From Liolophura sinensis (Eukaryota > Mollusca > Polyplacophora > Chitonida > Chitonidae), in assembly GCF_032854445.1 (NCBI RefSeq), contig NC_088302.1, positions 1,552,001-1,616,000 of the forward strand: a stretch of 64,000 bases of DNA, read 5' to 3'. Of the stretch, positions 10,654-20,530 are shown in pieces. The translations under genes were made by a program, and so were the position numbers. The notes below the pieces were generated by a model. The model saw only the letters and a program-made list of their open reading frames with translations. It was not told the origin of the DNA and ran no database searches. Each line of letters starts with the position of its first letter. Position 1 is the stretch's first letter.

Positions 10654-10658
10654 CTATG
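10654..10658. repeat. Right target-site duplication of the BEL/Pao element (ctatg)
   Basis: Matches 5526-5530 exactly and directly follows the terminal CA of the 3' LTR. Confidence 0.8.
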
Positions 10659-13511
10659 TCCAAGGAGATAGGTACTTGTACCAATCAACTGCGCTCACAG
10701 CTCTTCATTGTCCTTTCCTTAGTTGTTTGGATTATTTCACGAAAGTGGGTATCAAGAACTGAATACTTTAATTACCGTTTATCCTGAAAGTTTTCGTTTT
10801 CCTATCTTATTTATTTCATGTCTGGGTCAGGAGTGGCACCTTACTATGACCGGATAAACAGCTTTGGGGTTTATACATCATCGATGTGTTATTAACAGCT
10901 AGTGGCTGTGGTTATGCTTGTCACTCTGGGATGGCCATGAATGTTTTATTTATCTCGCTGACGGGAATTACATGCACACAAGAGCTCAGATTTTACGGCA
11001 AGTGTTACTTAAGACTACGTATAGCACCATCTGTTTCGATGCCCACAAGCCGCAGTGTCCTCGATACACTGGCGCGGTTCCATCATCGACGTGTGTTGAC
11101 AGTTTACACAAATGCATACACCAACCCACACGCGTCTCCTATTAAAATACAATTAAAAGCTAAAACAAAAGACATTAATTCATTGTAACAAATATCCAGT
11201 CTCAGGAGTGGTTAGACAGCACAGGTGTCGAGCTGTTCAACGATACATTTTGGTGTAAATTTATAGCCAGGTGATATCGGGCTAGAAAGCTTTTCTCTCT
11301 TCCTGTTTTAAGTGCTTGTGCCCCGTTGAGGACGTCAAGCATGTGTGATTTAAACAGGAGTCCGAGGAACTGTGAGATGTGTATATCTTAGGTGGGGTGG
11401 GGGAGGTGTGGGGAGAGGGGAAGGGGGGGGGGGGTGCTGAAAAGGGAAGAAAAGGGGATAGTATGAGCATATTGCCCTATGTTTTCCCTGTTCAGATTTC
11501 TTTGTCACCGCTTGTGGCGACTGAATTCAAAGCAAGTCTTCACCTATTTATTTTTGCATATTGATTGGAGGTCCCGGCTATTAGGGTTAGGGTTCAATAT
11601 ATTTTGTTTTCTAGAATTCATCTGTTATTGTGGTAAAAATTAACATAGTCGCTACACTGACTAACATATCAACCGTGGTTTTACTATGTATACATTGGTT
11701 TTAGTATAGGCCTATTTATGTTCTGTAACTCTGATTAGCATGGTTGAATGTTTTGGTTGAATAAGGTGGCACCAAACCTAATTCTGAGTTTTCAGGCTTT
11801 GCGCAAAGAAAACGTTGTTATACGTGTGATGAATTCAGTGCTATATTTGTGATTATACAAGGTTAGCAAAATAAGGGGCTACGACAGTAAAGTACAAGGA
11901 TGAGCGAAATACTGTCTGTTGTGGAGTATAAATACTGTTGAATTGACTTTGATTTGATCTGGTTGCTGCTTAACTCGTTGTTTTTCACGGTCAGTATTAT
12001 GGGTTGGTGAAACGGGGATAAATGTCTGATCTTTGTCAAGTTACTGACGAACTTTCTCACGCGAGTCATATACAGATATGCACACCTTATTGGTGGAAGA
12101 CAAATGCGTCGCCCAACTCTTTTTGTCACCAAGGAAACAACAACAATAACAAAAAAACACACACACACCCAAGAAACAGGAAAATTTACAAATTACCTTG
12201 GTTTGAGTAAAACAATGTTTTGACCACCTGATATATTTAAATATGCGACTACGTGGAAGTAGATGCTGGGCTAATCTGCAATACTTGTCTCTAAAGCAGA
12301 CATTTACACCGTGATTTAAGTGACAGCGAGACTGGGCCTTTATCAAACATATTAATGTTTAAGTCAAAAATTCACAGCTAGTAAAAGCTGCAATTAACAA
12401 AATTTGCTCTAAGAATTTTAAAATTTGTACACTGGTTCTTTACTGCGAAAGACCGACCGACTGAAGGCCAACAAACTGACTAACGATCAACAGACAAACA
12501 GACTTAACAGCTTATATAGCTATTTGTTGCAGGCAAGATTACGTATAACAGTCAGCTAAACCTATACTTAAGTAGCGATGATGCTAGAATTGACCACTGA
12601 ATCAACAAATCAGGAACAACCAGTATTATTGCCTCGTAACGGACAACTGAGTCCACAAGAACCCGGACAACCTAAAAGGTTTTAACCTGATATAGTCTAG
12701 CGAAAGTTAACCGAAAGTGAAGACAGCCGTATGTACCGCAGAATAGGTGACTGAGACGTTGTAATATTGTCTCGTATCTCGTGTCTCCAAGGAGATGGTT
12801 ATCCGGCAAGATGACGTGATAGTCGTCAGCGATCTGACGAGAATCCTGCTGTGATCACGTGACAGAATCAGATGTCGTCTGCCTGAAGAGGTAACAAACT
12901 CGTAGAGAATGGAGAGTTTGTTCTAAGCGTGCATGGTGTCCGTAATCAGTGGTCATTGAGTCCGTCTGGAGGAGCCTCCAGAAAGTCGCCAGCACGTCCT
13001 AATGATTCCCCAAGAGGAAGATTTAAGGCGACATTGCTGCAGACATACATTGTCAAAATGTTTGCCGAAACGCCTCCAATTGTCTCGTTCATTAGCGTAT
13101 ACAAGCGTGCAGTTGACATATTCCGTTGTTTGCTATTGATCTCACATCGCTATATGTTTTATTTCGCTGTGATTGTTGTGTTGTCTTTTTTTCACAATAT
13201 TTATTGCAAATATAAAATGCTTTTGGTAATTATGCGTTAGCTTTTGTGTTGTGACTGTGTTGTAACCTGAGGTTCGAGCATAAAGGATATGAGTGTTCTC
13301 GATGGGTTAATCGTCTGGAAACATATACCAGACATTGCCATGGCAATCGTAGAACGGTCAGCCAATCAAATGTCTTAAAAGTTACAGTATTAGATGTGCT
13401 TTCATTTGAAAACATTTAATTCTTTAGAGACTTTTACGCCATTGTTGAGCTCAGGAGGCCGTTTCTGAAAAGCTATGGCCTCTTTAAATAAGTAATTCCT
13501 TCCAAAGTTGT
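10659..13511. other. Unassigned DNA, no gene seen
   Basis: Nearly 2.9 kb without a recognisable gene. Open frames of up to about 100 codons overlap on both strands around 11860-12350 and 12930-13240 but carry no domain. A G-rich patch lies at 11394-11433, with a run of at least ten G, and a telomere-like ttagggttagggtt lies at 11581-11594. Confidence 0.45.
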
Positions 13512-14712
13512 GCAATGTAATATGCATGCCTATAAACCCAACAGATCAGCTGTATGAAAGGCAATGTAATATACATGCCTATAAACCCAACAGATCAGCT
13601 GTATGAAAGACAATGTAATATACATGCCTATAAACCCAACAGATCAGCTGTATGAAAGGCAATGTAATATGCATGCCGATAAACCCAACAGATCAGCTGT
13701 ATGGAAGGCAATGTGATATGCATGCCCATAAACCCAACAGATCAGCTGTATGAAAGGCAATGTGATATGCATGCCTATAAACCCAACAGATCAGCTGTAT
13801 GAAAGGCAATGTAATATGCATGCCTATAAACCCAACAGATCAGCTGTATGAAAGGCAATGTAATATACATGCCTATAAACCCAACAGATCAGCTGTATGA
13901 AAGGCAATGTAATATACATGCCTATAAACCCAACAGATCAGCTGTATGAAAGGCAATGTGATATGCATGCATATAAACCCAACAGATCAGCTGTATGAAA
14001 GGCAATGTGATATGCATGTCTATAAACCCAACAGATCAGCTGTATGAAAGGCAATGTGATATGCATGCCTATAAACCCAACAGATCAGCTGTATGAAAGG
14101 CAATGTGATAAACCCAACAGATCAGCTGTATGGAAGGCAATGTAATATGCATGCCTATAAACCCAACAGATCAGCTGTATGAAAGACAATGTAATATACA
14201 TGCCTATAAACCCAACAGATCAGCTGTATGAAAGGCAATGTAATATGCATGCCGATAAACCCAACAGATCAGCTGTATGAAAGGCAATGTGATATGCATG
14301 CCCATAAACCCAACAGATCAGCTGTATGAAAGGCAATGTGATATGCATGCCTATAAACCCAACAGATCAGCTGTATGAAAGGCAATGTGATATGCATGCC
14401 TATAAACCCAACAGATCAGCTGTATGAAAGGCAATGTGATAAACCCAACAGATCAGCTGTATGGAAGGCAATGTAATATGCATGCCTATAAACCCAACAG
14501 ATCAGCTGTATGAAAGGCAATGTAATATACATGCCCATAAACCCAACAGATCAGCTGTATGAAAGGCAATGTAATATGTATGCGTATAAACCCAACAGAT
14601 CAGCTGTATGAAAGGCAATGTGATATACATGCCTATAAACCCAACAGATCAGCTGTATGGAAAGCAATGTAATATGCATGCCTATAAACCCAACAGATCA
14701 GCTGTATGAAAG
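13512..14712. repeat. Minisatellite, 49-bp unit, 25 copies, with higher-order structure
   Basis: Units start with gcaatgtaatatgcatgcc and continue with ataaacccaacagatcagct. Starts fall every 49 bp from 13512. Two units (14100 and 14431) are 37 bp because of the same 12-bp deletion, which removes the atgcatgc palindrome. The run of marker variants 'gacaatg', 'gccgat', 'gtgat..cccat' occurs at 13610-13708 and again at 14186-14284, 576 bp apart, which shows that a block of the array was duplicated. Confidence 0.95.
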
Positions 14713-14810
14713 GTTAAAATTCAGTTGCTAGACTCAATGACATAGGGTTAAGTATTTGCATATTTATGCATGATTTACTGGAAATCACAGCAATTCAGCA
14801 TGTAGTATCT

Positions 14811-14823
14811 ACATTTCACTGTT
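14811..14823. repeat. Left 13-bp target duplication of a truncated SINE
   Basis: acatttcactgtt here matches 14981-14993 exactly and brackets the SINE copy between. Confidence 0.85.
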
Positions 14824-14980
14824 CTCCGGCCGTATGTGGGAAGGTCTGGCAAAAACTTGCGGATGGTCGTGGATTTCCCCAGGGCTGTTCCCGGTTTCCT
14901 CCCACCATGATGTTGGCTGCCGTGATATCAGTGAAATATTCCTGAGTACCGGGTAAAACACCAATTAAATAAATAAACAA
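14824..14980 (+). mobile_element. SINE family A, 5'-truncated copy with target duplication
   Basis: Begins inside the body (ctccggccgtatgtgggaag) and runs to the 3' end and the tail aattaaataaataaac. The tRNA-like head is missing. The 13-bp target duplication abuts the truncated end, so the truncation happened during insertion, as in target-primed reverse transcription. Confidence 0.9.
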
Positions 14981-14993
14981 ACATTTCACTGTT
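14981..14993. repeat. Right 13-bp target duplication of a truncated SINE
   Basis: Second copy of acatttcactgtt, directly after the A-rich tail. Confidence 0.85.
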
Positions 14994-15219
14994 ACCTCAC
15001 GCATGCTTTTCTAATCGAAAACATAAACACTTTTCTGTTTGCCTAGTGTATTCTTGGATTTAGAATTCGTAAATAACGAAACATTTAAATTTTAAAGGGC
15101 CATGGTATTTACGGGATACTACAATTCTTACGTCCCCTTAAAATTTTTTCTCCTATCTGTTACAATTCAAAGGAATAGTTGTTTACGAATGGCAGTGCAA
15201 AGACTAGGTTTGTCCTTTT

Positions 15220-15380
15220 GTTAGTGAGTGAGTATTTAGGTTTTAGCGTCATACTTAACAGTTTTTAGTCATATGACGACGCAGGAGTTCTGAGAGTGTC
15301 AGTCAGCCCCTTCATTGTAAAAAGCTGATTCTTCAATGGATAGACCTCACTCTACCACGTTATAGCTACCTCAGCTACAA
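15220..15380 (-). mobile_element. SINE family B, diverged copy
   Basis: The left edge has the (TGAG)n tail and the family B 3' end (ttttagcgtcatac, agtcatatgacgacg). The middle is shortened and diverged, and the right edge has a degenerate tRNA-like head (on the minus strand gctataacgtggtagagtg). Confidence 0.7.
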
Positions 15381-15442
15381 AATCCAGCCCTTACGAATTC
15401 CAGTAGTGTGATTGCAAATACAAGAATATGGCGTTTTTTACG

Positions 15443-15722
15443 CAAGTATGAATTTGCATTTAATATTTCGAAGGTGTTTGACGTCATCTTTAGGACTATT
15501 TCAACTATGATGGTGATATTCCTATATCATTTAACGTTTGTTTGTTTTGCTTATCCAAGAGTGTCGAGAAATATCTACGCATGTTTGCGCCAGTATGAAT
15601 TTGCATTTAATATTTCGAAGGTGTTTGACGTCATCTTTAGGACTATCTCAACTATGATGGTGATATCCCTATATCATTTAACGTTTGTTTGTTTTGCTTA
15701 TCCATGTGTGTCTGGAAAATAT
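15443..15722. repeat. Direct duplication of 147 bp
   Basis: agtatgaatttgcatttaat at 15445 recurs at 15592, exactly 147 bp on, and the two copies match almost base for base up to about 15708. The period is a multiple of three, so an open frame of 135 codons reads through both copies (15408-15815). I see no domain and consider it non-coding. The duplication looks recent because few positions differ. Confidence 0.9.
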
Positions 15723-16304
15723 CCAGATACCATATCAAAAGTGTATGCGTGGCAGACCATCCATATATCTGCTGGGATCTTATTCATCAGTATGACACCG
15801 ATGATTTGTCTATGAAGGTTTTTGTTCGGTTTTATGCGAGCCCATGGTGTGGAAAATCTGCCAGTGCAGCATGTAGAGGCGCAGGGTAATGAGGTAGGCT
15901 CTTATGTAGCAAATGGATGTTACACACGTTCGGCCTCTTACTACAGCTTTTAATCTACTAATTAATTAATGCCTTTTAACACGCATATATATGTCGCTGA
16001 ATATGTTTTAGTGACCCTGCCCAGATCTGATACTTAGTCCGTCCATTCAGATCCATCAATATCCGATCATTACCTACAGAATAGCTCTGGTCCCTGGGAC
16101 CGGGATCTGTTATGTATGTTTAACACCGTACATAAGGCTGGTTTCTCTGGGTACACACGGACAAATTACAAGGGTAAACATTACAGGAACGAATCTCCGA
16201 TAATCGTATTCAAACAAATAAACTCATATTCTTTATATCACCTGTTAAATGCAGACACAGAGATGAAACAGCAGAGAAAGTATCAGTGGATTCAGGCACA
16301 GAAA
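15723..16304. other. Unassigned DNA
   Basis: No gene or repeat recognised between the 147-bp duplication and the 42-bp array. Confidence 0.4.
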
Positions 16305-16855
16305 TGTATTTAACACGTGCTCAGGTGCATTCAGCGTTTGCATTGATGTATTTATCACGTGCTCAGGTGTGTTTAGTACGTGCACTGATGTATTTATCAC
16401 GTGCTCAGGTGTGTTTAGCATGTGCACTGATGCATTTAACACGTGCTCAGGTGCGTTTAGCGTGTGCACTGATGTATTTATCACGTGCTCAGGTGTGTTT
16501 AGCACGTGCACTGATGTATTTAACACGTGCTCAGGTGCGTTTAGCGTGTGCATTGATGTATTTATCACGTGCTCAGGTGTGTTTAGCGTGTGCATTGATG
16601 TATTTGTCACGTGTTCAGGTGTGTTTAGCACGTGCACTGATGTATTTAACACGTGCTTAGGTGAGTTTAGCATGTGCACTGATGTATTTAATATGTGCTC
16701 AGGTGCGTTTACAATGTGTGCACTGATGTATTTATCACGTGCTCAGGTGTGTTTAGCACGTGCACTGATGTATTTAACACTTGTTCAGGTGCGTTTAGCG
16801 TGTGCACTGATGTATTTAATATGTGCACACATATATTTGAGCTTGTTCACGTATA
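16305..16855. repeat. Minisatellite, 42-bp unit, about 13 copies
   Basis: The unit reads tgcactgatgtatttatcac then gtgctcaggtgtgtttagcacg. It carries up to two CACGTG palindromes per unit (tatcacgtgctc and agcacgtgcac) plus cag-gtg. The period is a multiple of three, so long open frames of 124-166 codons appear on both strands; these are products of the repeat and not genes. Confidence 0.93.
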
Positions 16856-17525
16856 TATCTAGTATGTAAATGCACGTATGGTACAGGTATATTTAGCACG
16901 TGCACAGATGAAGTCACAAAACTGGCTCTCCATCAGCCACTGGTATTTGTATATTATACCTTTTGAATACAGTTTACATGCCAAATGCTCAAAGCAATAA
17001 GCCTTTGTTTTTAATTTTGCATTTGACTGTGTTTTACGGCGTAGTCTACTCAAGAATGTTTCACTCAAGCAATGGCGATTGAACCAGTACTGGTGATTTT
17101 AGACCGGGTATGTACAACACAAAGTTTAAGGATTTCGGTTGCGAATGACCAAATGAGCCTTAGCTATACATACTTGTCTTACAGGGCCTTCTTGTAGCAC
17201 CTGCGTATTGTAATCGTCATATGAGCTTGGTCAGACCGGCACAGCTTGTGTATTCCGAGTGAGGGCTGTTGTAAATGCGTTCCAACACCGGCTGTCAGAG
17301 GTCATGACGTCCTCATCACTCATCAACACACCTGTACCATTTGACTTAAATCTTTATGTAATACATTACTGAAAAAAATGACCATTGGTCAAATATAAGA
17401 AATGACTTAAATCTTATACACTACTGAAAAACTCGCCGCTGAACGTTTTGCTTGTTGATTTTACCTGGCTCCAGTCAATCGGTTTGTTTTAATCTTTCAT
17501 TAAGTTGAGAACGTTTGTTACATAA
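16856..17525. other. Unassigned DNA with a SINE A scrap at 17028-17085
   Basis: Only gtgttttacggcgtagtc and tactcaagaatgtttcactc are recognisable as a family A 3'-end fragment, tail side left. Nothing else identified. Confidence 0.45.
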
Positions 17526-18356
17526 GGGCTTCAGAGATGTGTCGTCCAGCTTCGGGCTTCAGATGTGCCGTCCAACTTCGGGCTTCAGAGGTGTGTCATC
17601 CAGCTTCGGGTTTCAGAAGTGTGCCGTCCAGCTTCGGGTTTCAGAAGTGTGCTGTCCAGGTTCGGGCTTCCGAGGTGTGCCGTCCAGCTTCGGGCTTCAG
17701 AGGTGTGCCGTCCAACTTCGGGCTTCAGAGGTGTGCCGTCCAGCTTCGGGCTTCCGAGGTGTGTCGTCCAGCTTCGGGTTTCAGAAGTGTGCCGTCCAAC
17801 TTCAGGCTTAACTAGTGTGCCGTCCAATTTCGGGCTTCAGAAGTGTGCCGTCCAACTTCGGGCTTCAGAGGTGTCGTCCAGCTTCGGACTTCAGATGTGC
17901 CGTCCAACTTCGGGCTTCAGAGGTGTGTCGTCCAGCTTCGGGTTTCAGGAGTGTGCCGTCCAGCTTCGGGCTTCAGATTTGCCGTCCAGCTTCGGGCTTC
18001 AGAGGTGTGCCGCCCAGCTTCGGGCTTCCGAGGTGTGCCGTCCAACTTCAGCTTAAGTAGTGTGCCGTCCAGCTTCGGGGTTCAACAATGTACCGTCCAG
18101 CTTCGGGCTTTCGAGGCGTGCCGTCCAACTTCGGGCTTCAAAGGTGTGTCGTCCAGCTTCGGGCTTCAGAGGTGTGCCGTCCAGTTTCGGGCTTCAGAAG
18201 TGTGCCGTCCAGCTTCGGGCTTCCGAGGTGTGCCGTCCAGCTTTGGGCTTCCGAGGTGTGTCGTCCAGCTTCGGGCTTCCGAAGTGTGCCGTCCAGTTTC
18301 GGGCTTCAGAGGTGTGCCGCCCAGCTTCGGGCTTCAGAGGTGTGCCGTAAAGCTTC
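17526..18356. repeat. Minisatellite, 28-bp unit, about 30 copies
   Basis: The unit reads cttcagaggtgtgccgtcca then gcttcggg. A few units are shortened (for example cttcagatgtgccg) or altered (the variants with aggcttaa near 17810 and agcttaag near 18050). Because 28 is not a multiple of three, the array reads in all three frames as the same 28-residue pattern, producing several overlapping open frames that are not genes. Confidence 0.95.
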
Positions 18357-18419
18357 TAGGCCATTGTTGATGCTGTTACATGTCGGTTGAGGATTTGTCC
18401 TCAAATAAGATACGACTTA

Positions 18420-18479
18420 TGTCTGTCTGTCTGTATGTATATATGTATGTATACATGTATGTATGTATGTATGTATGTG
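18420..18479. repeat. Microsatellite (GTCT)n and (TATG)n
   Basis: gtctgtctgtctg is followed by repeated tatg and tgta units up to the start of the LINE fragment. The same tetranucleotide resumes at about 19044 on the other side of the LINE. Confidence 0.9.
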
Positions 18480-18914
18480 GCGGCTTTGCATTCCGTTACT
18501 ACCCAAACTGACGTTCCATATTCGGACTTGCGTTCACTTATTTGCTCCTATATCAAGCGCTTGTTTCCGGCTCAATGGGATGACCAGACAACCAACAAAC
18601 TGCATGATATTCGTCAGTTTGTTGGTCCAGCGCCTTCCCTTTCACGGCATCGTCTCCGCTCTTGCATTTTGAGGAGGTGTCGTATCGGTCACACACGTGC
18701 TACGCATGGGTATTTGTTGAAAGGAGAAGATGCTCCTCATTGCTTTGCTTGTGATCAACGGTTCAGAGTCAAGCACATATTGCTTGACTGTGGCGACTTT
18801 GCTCCTGTACGTTCCTTTTACCACGTGAGCTCTCTTTCAGAACTTTTCAATTCTGTAGAAAGTGATACTATTTTTGATTTTCTCTCTACCATTGGTATGG
18901 CAGGAAAGCTGTGA
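18480..18914 (+). pseudogene. LINE ORF2 C-terminal end, open but truncated
   Basis: The frame reads PYSDLRSLICSYIKRLFPAQW, then RIGHTRATHGYLLKGEDAPH, then CFACDQRFRVKHILLDC, and ends FDFLSTIGMAGKL with a stop. The pattern H-T-x-x-T-H-G-Y-L followed by C-x-x-C and H-I-L-x-x-C is the zinc-knuckle-like end of reverse transcriptase ORFs found in many invertebrate LINEs. No stop or frameshift interrupts the 144 codons, so the copy is not very old. The reverse transcriptase and endonuclease domains are missing. I cannot fix the clade by eye. Confidence 0.85.
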
Positions 18915-19043
18915 TTTTAAACTACCGTCTGTGTTTGTTATGTGACTTCTAGTGTCCTTTTTGACTGAATAGTAAATGAATTATCCGTAGTAGATCGACT
19001 ACTTGTTGAAAGTGACGTTAAAACTTTCACTCACTCACTCACT
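18480..19043 (+). mobile_element. Non-LTR retrotransposon (LINE), 5'-truncated 3' end
   Basis: The last 430 bp of the ORF2-type frame are followed by about 130 bp of 3' UTR and a (CACT)n tail (18915-19043). The UTR ends gtgacgttaaaactttcactcactc. The 5' truncation and the simple-repeat tail are typical of LINE insertions. It sits within a (TATG/TGTA)n microsatellite that is found on both sides, so the insertion split that repeat and part of it may be the target duplication. Confidence 0.85.
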
Positions 19044-19132
19044 CGTATGTATGTATGCATGTATGTATGTATGCGTGTATGTATGTATGCGTGTATTTAT
19101 TTATTTATTAATTAATTTATTTATTTATTTGT
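19044..19132. repeat. Microsatellite (TGTA)n and (TTTA)n
   Basis: Repeats of tatg and tgta with occasional changes run to about 19092, then tttatttatt units to about 19130. Confidence 0.9.
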
Positions 19133-20304
19133 GTCTTTGATTGGTACACTATATGTCTTAAAATGTAGAAGCATGTCTACTCACCGCAAGACCTAACCGG
19201 ATTGTTCTAGCAGCTCCATATTTTTTGCGGGATTTCCACAAATGCCTTTCATGAATGCCCTTGCATGTATTTATGATTGAGCTAAATGATAATGGGATAG
19301 TTCTGAACAACAGTTGGCAAAGTTTGACACCGGACAAGTGCGCCCCTGATATTATGGTGGTCACGTGACCGGCCGGCCGGACGCTGCGTGACTTTGGTTT
19401 GTCGTGGTAATGGAGGCTGCAGACAGGTACACGGCCGGCGACGTGTCTCGGAAATCACGACCCCCATTACACACCATCCGTGTTTACCGTATTGATCGCC
19501 TGTCCACTCTAACTCGTCAGAATATGGCATAAGGGCGGTACTTTGCATCCCAAATCTCTGCGGCCCGAGCCTGGCGTGTTTATATAATGATATCGGTGAA
19601 AGTTAATACATGTATCGCCTTGTCCTGGGATAGACTGGCCGGGGTGCGTCCCGTCGCTGTTGACACTTCCGCCCTAGTCAGATTACTTATACTAGCCGGC
19701 CATCTGTCAGTGTACCCATACAGCCCTGTAACCCCCATTTAAGTCCACATTAAGCTGATCACTCTGCAGGTTGAATATGTCAGGATCAGTTTGTATTGGT
19801 GTGTGAGATTTGGAATCTTACGGAGAGATCTCTGATCATAGTGACAGGATCCGTAGCAAATCGTCCTCCTGATTTTTGCCTACTATCTATTGCGTTACAA
19901 AACTGTGGAGAATCTCTGGATATCGAAACGGACTTTCGCACACCGTCAATCATAATGGATGCTTCAGGTCCATGTTAACGTGTGTGTATCTTGTTAACGG
20001 TAAATCTTGTTATCTTGTTAACGGAGATTGACATTACAACCGATACTTACATATTTGATTAAGATTTTAAAAACATGAAAAAGGGGATTAACATTTCGGC
20101 ATAATTTGAAAATTTTAAAAATGCCTGTGGAGTTAATATCAGATGGTATCAAATAGGTAGCTTTTTGATGTAAAATGTTCTATTAAATCTCATAGCTGAG
20201 CACAGCAGCAATGGCTTGGGGCTGAATCAATCGGTATGGCTTAATACAGCCATATCGTCGGGAGAACCAGATTAAACAAGGAGACACTAAATGGTTTCGT
20301 CGCA
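19133..20304. other. Unique DNA, no gene seen; GC-rich part at 19340-19480
   Basis: No coding region recognised. The part around 19340-19480 has many CpGs, including a palindromic E-box and an adjacent GGCC-rich palindrome (listed separately), which makes it a candidate regulatory stretch. Confidence 0.45.
19359..19380. promoter_or_regulatory. Palindromic E-box next to a GGCC palindrome
   Basis: ggtcacgtgacc (19359-19370) is a perfect 12-bp palindrome with the CACGTG core preferred by USF/MITF/TFE-type bHLH factors (GTCACGTGAC context). It overlaps ccggccggccgg (19369-19380), another perfect palindrome. Binding is inferred from sequence only. Confidence 0.3.
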
Positions 20305-20530
20305 GTCGAATTATTTATTCATATGATTGGTATTTTACGCTGTACTCAAGAATATTTCACTCAAGAATATTCGATCATGGCCATCATTATGGTGGAAGGG
20401 AACCGAGTCAAATGAAAACCCATTACCATCAACAGGTTGCTGTCAGACCTTCGCACGTCCGACAAGAGAGGGAGCCAGCATGTGCTGGACACCTCACAGT
20501 CGCCGCCTGTCGTTGATGATGAGTTTGATC
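20305..20530 (-). mobile_element. SINE family A, old copy
   Basis: The 3' end is at left (tgattggtattttacgctgtactcaag) and the body follows (gcaggttgctgtcagacctt in altered form, gagggagccagcatg). The tRNA head at right is too decayed to read. Several short duplications (tcactcaagaatatt twice) are present. Confidence 0.75.

Noticed and set aside
11581-11594. Interstitial telomere repeat ttagggttagggtt
   Set aside because: Only just over two units; expected by chance at this length.
16245-16869. Open frames of 124-166 codons on both strands
   Set aside because: They coincide with a 42-bp tandem array; a period divisible by three keeps frames open without selection.
17515-18390. Six or more overlapping open frames of 80-175 codons
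   Set aside because: All read the same 28-bp array in different frames; no domain and no start context.
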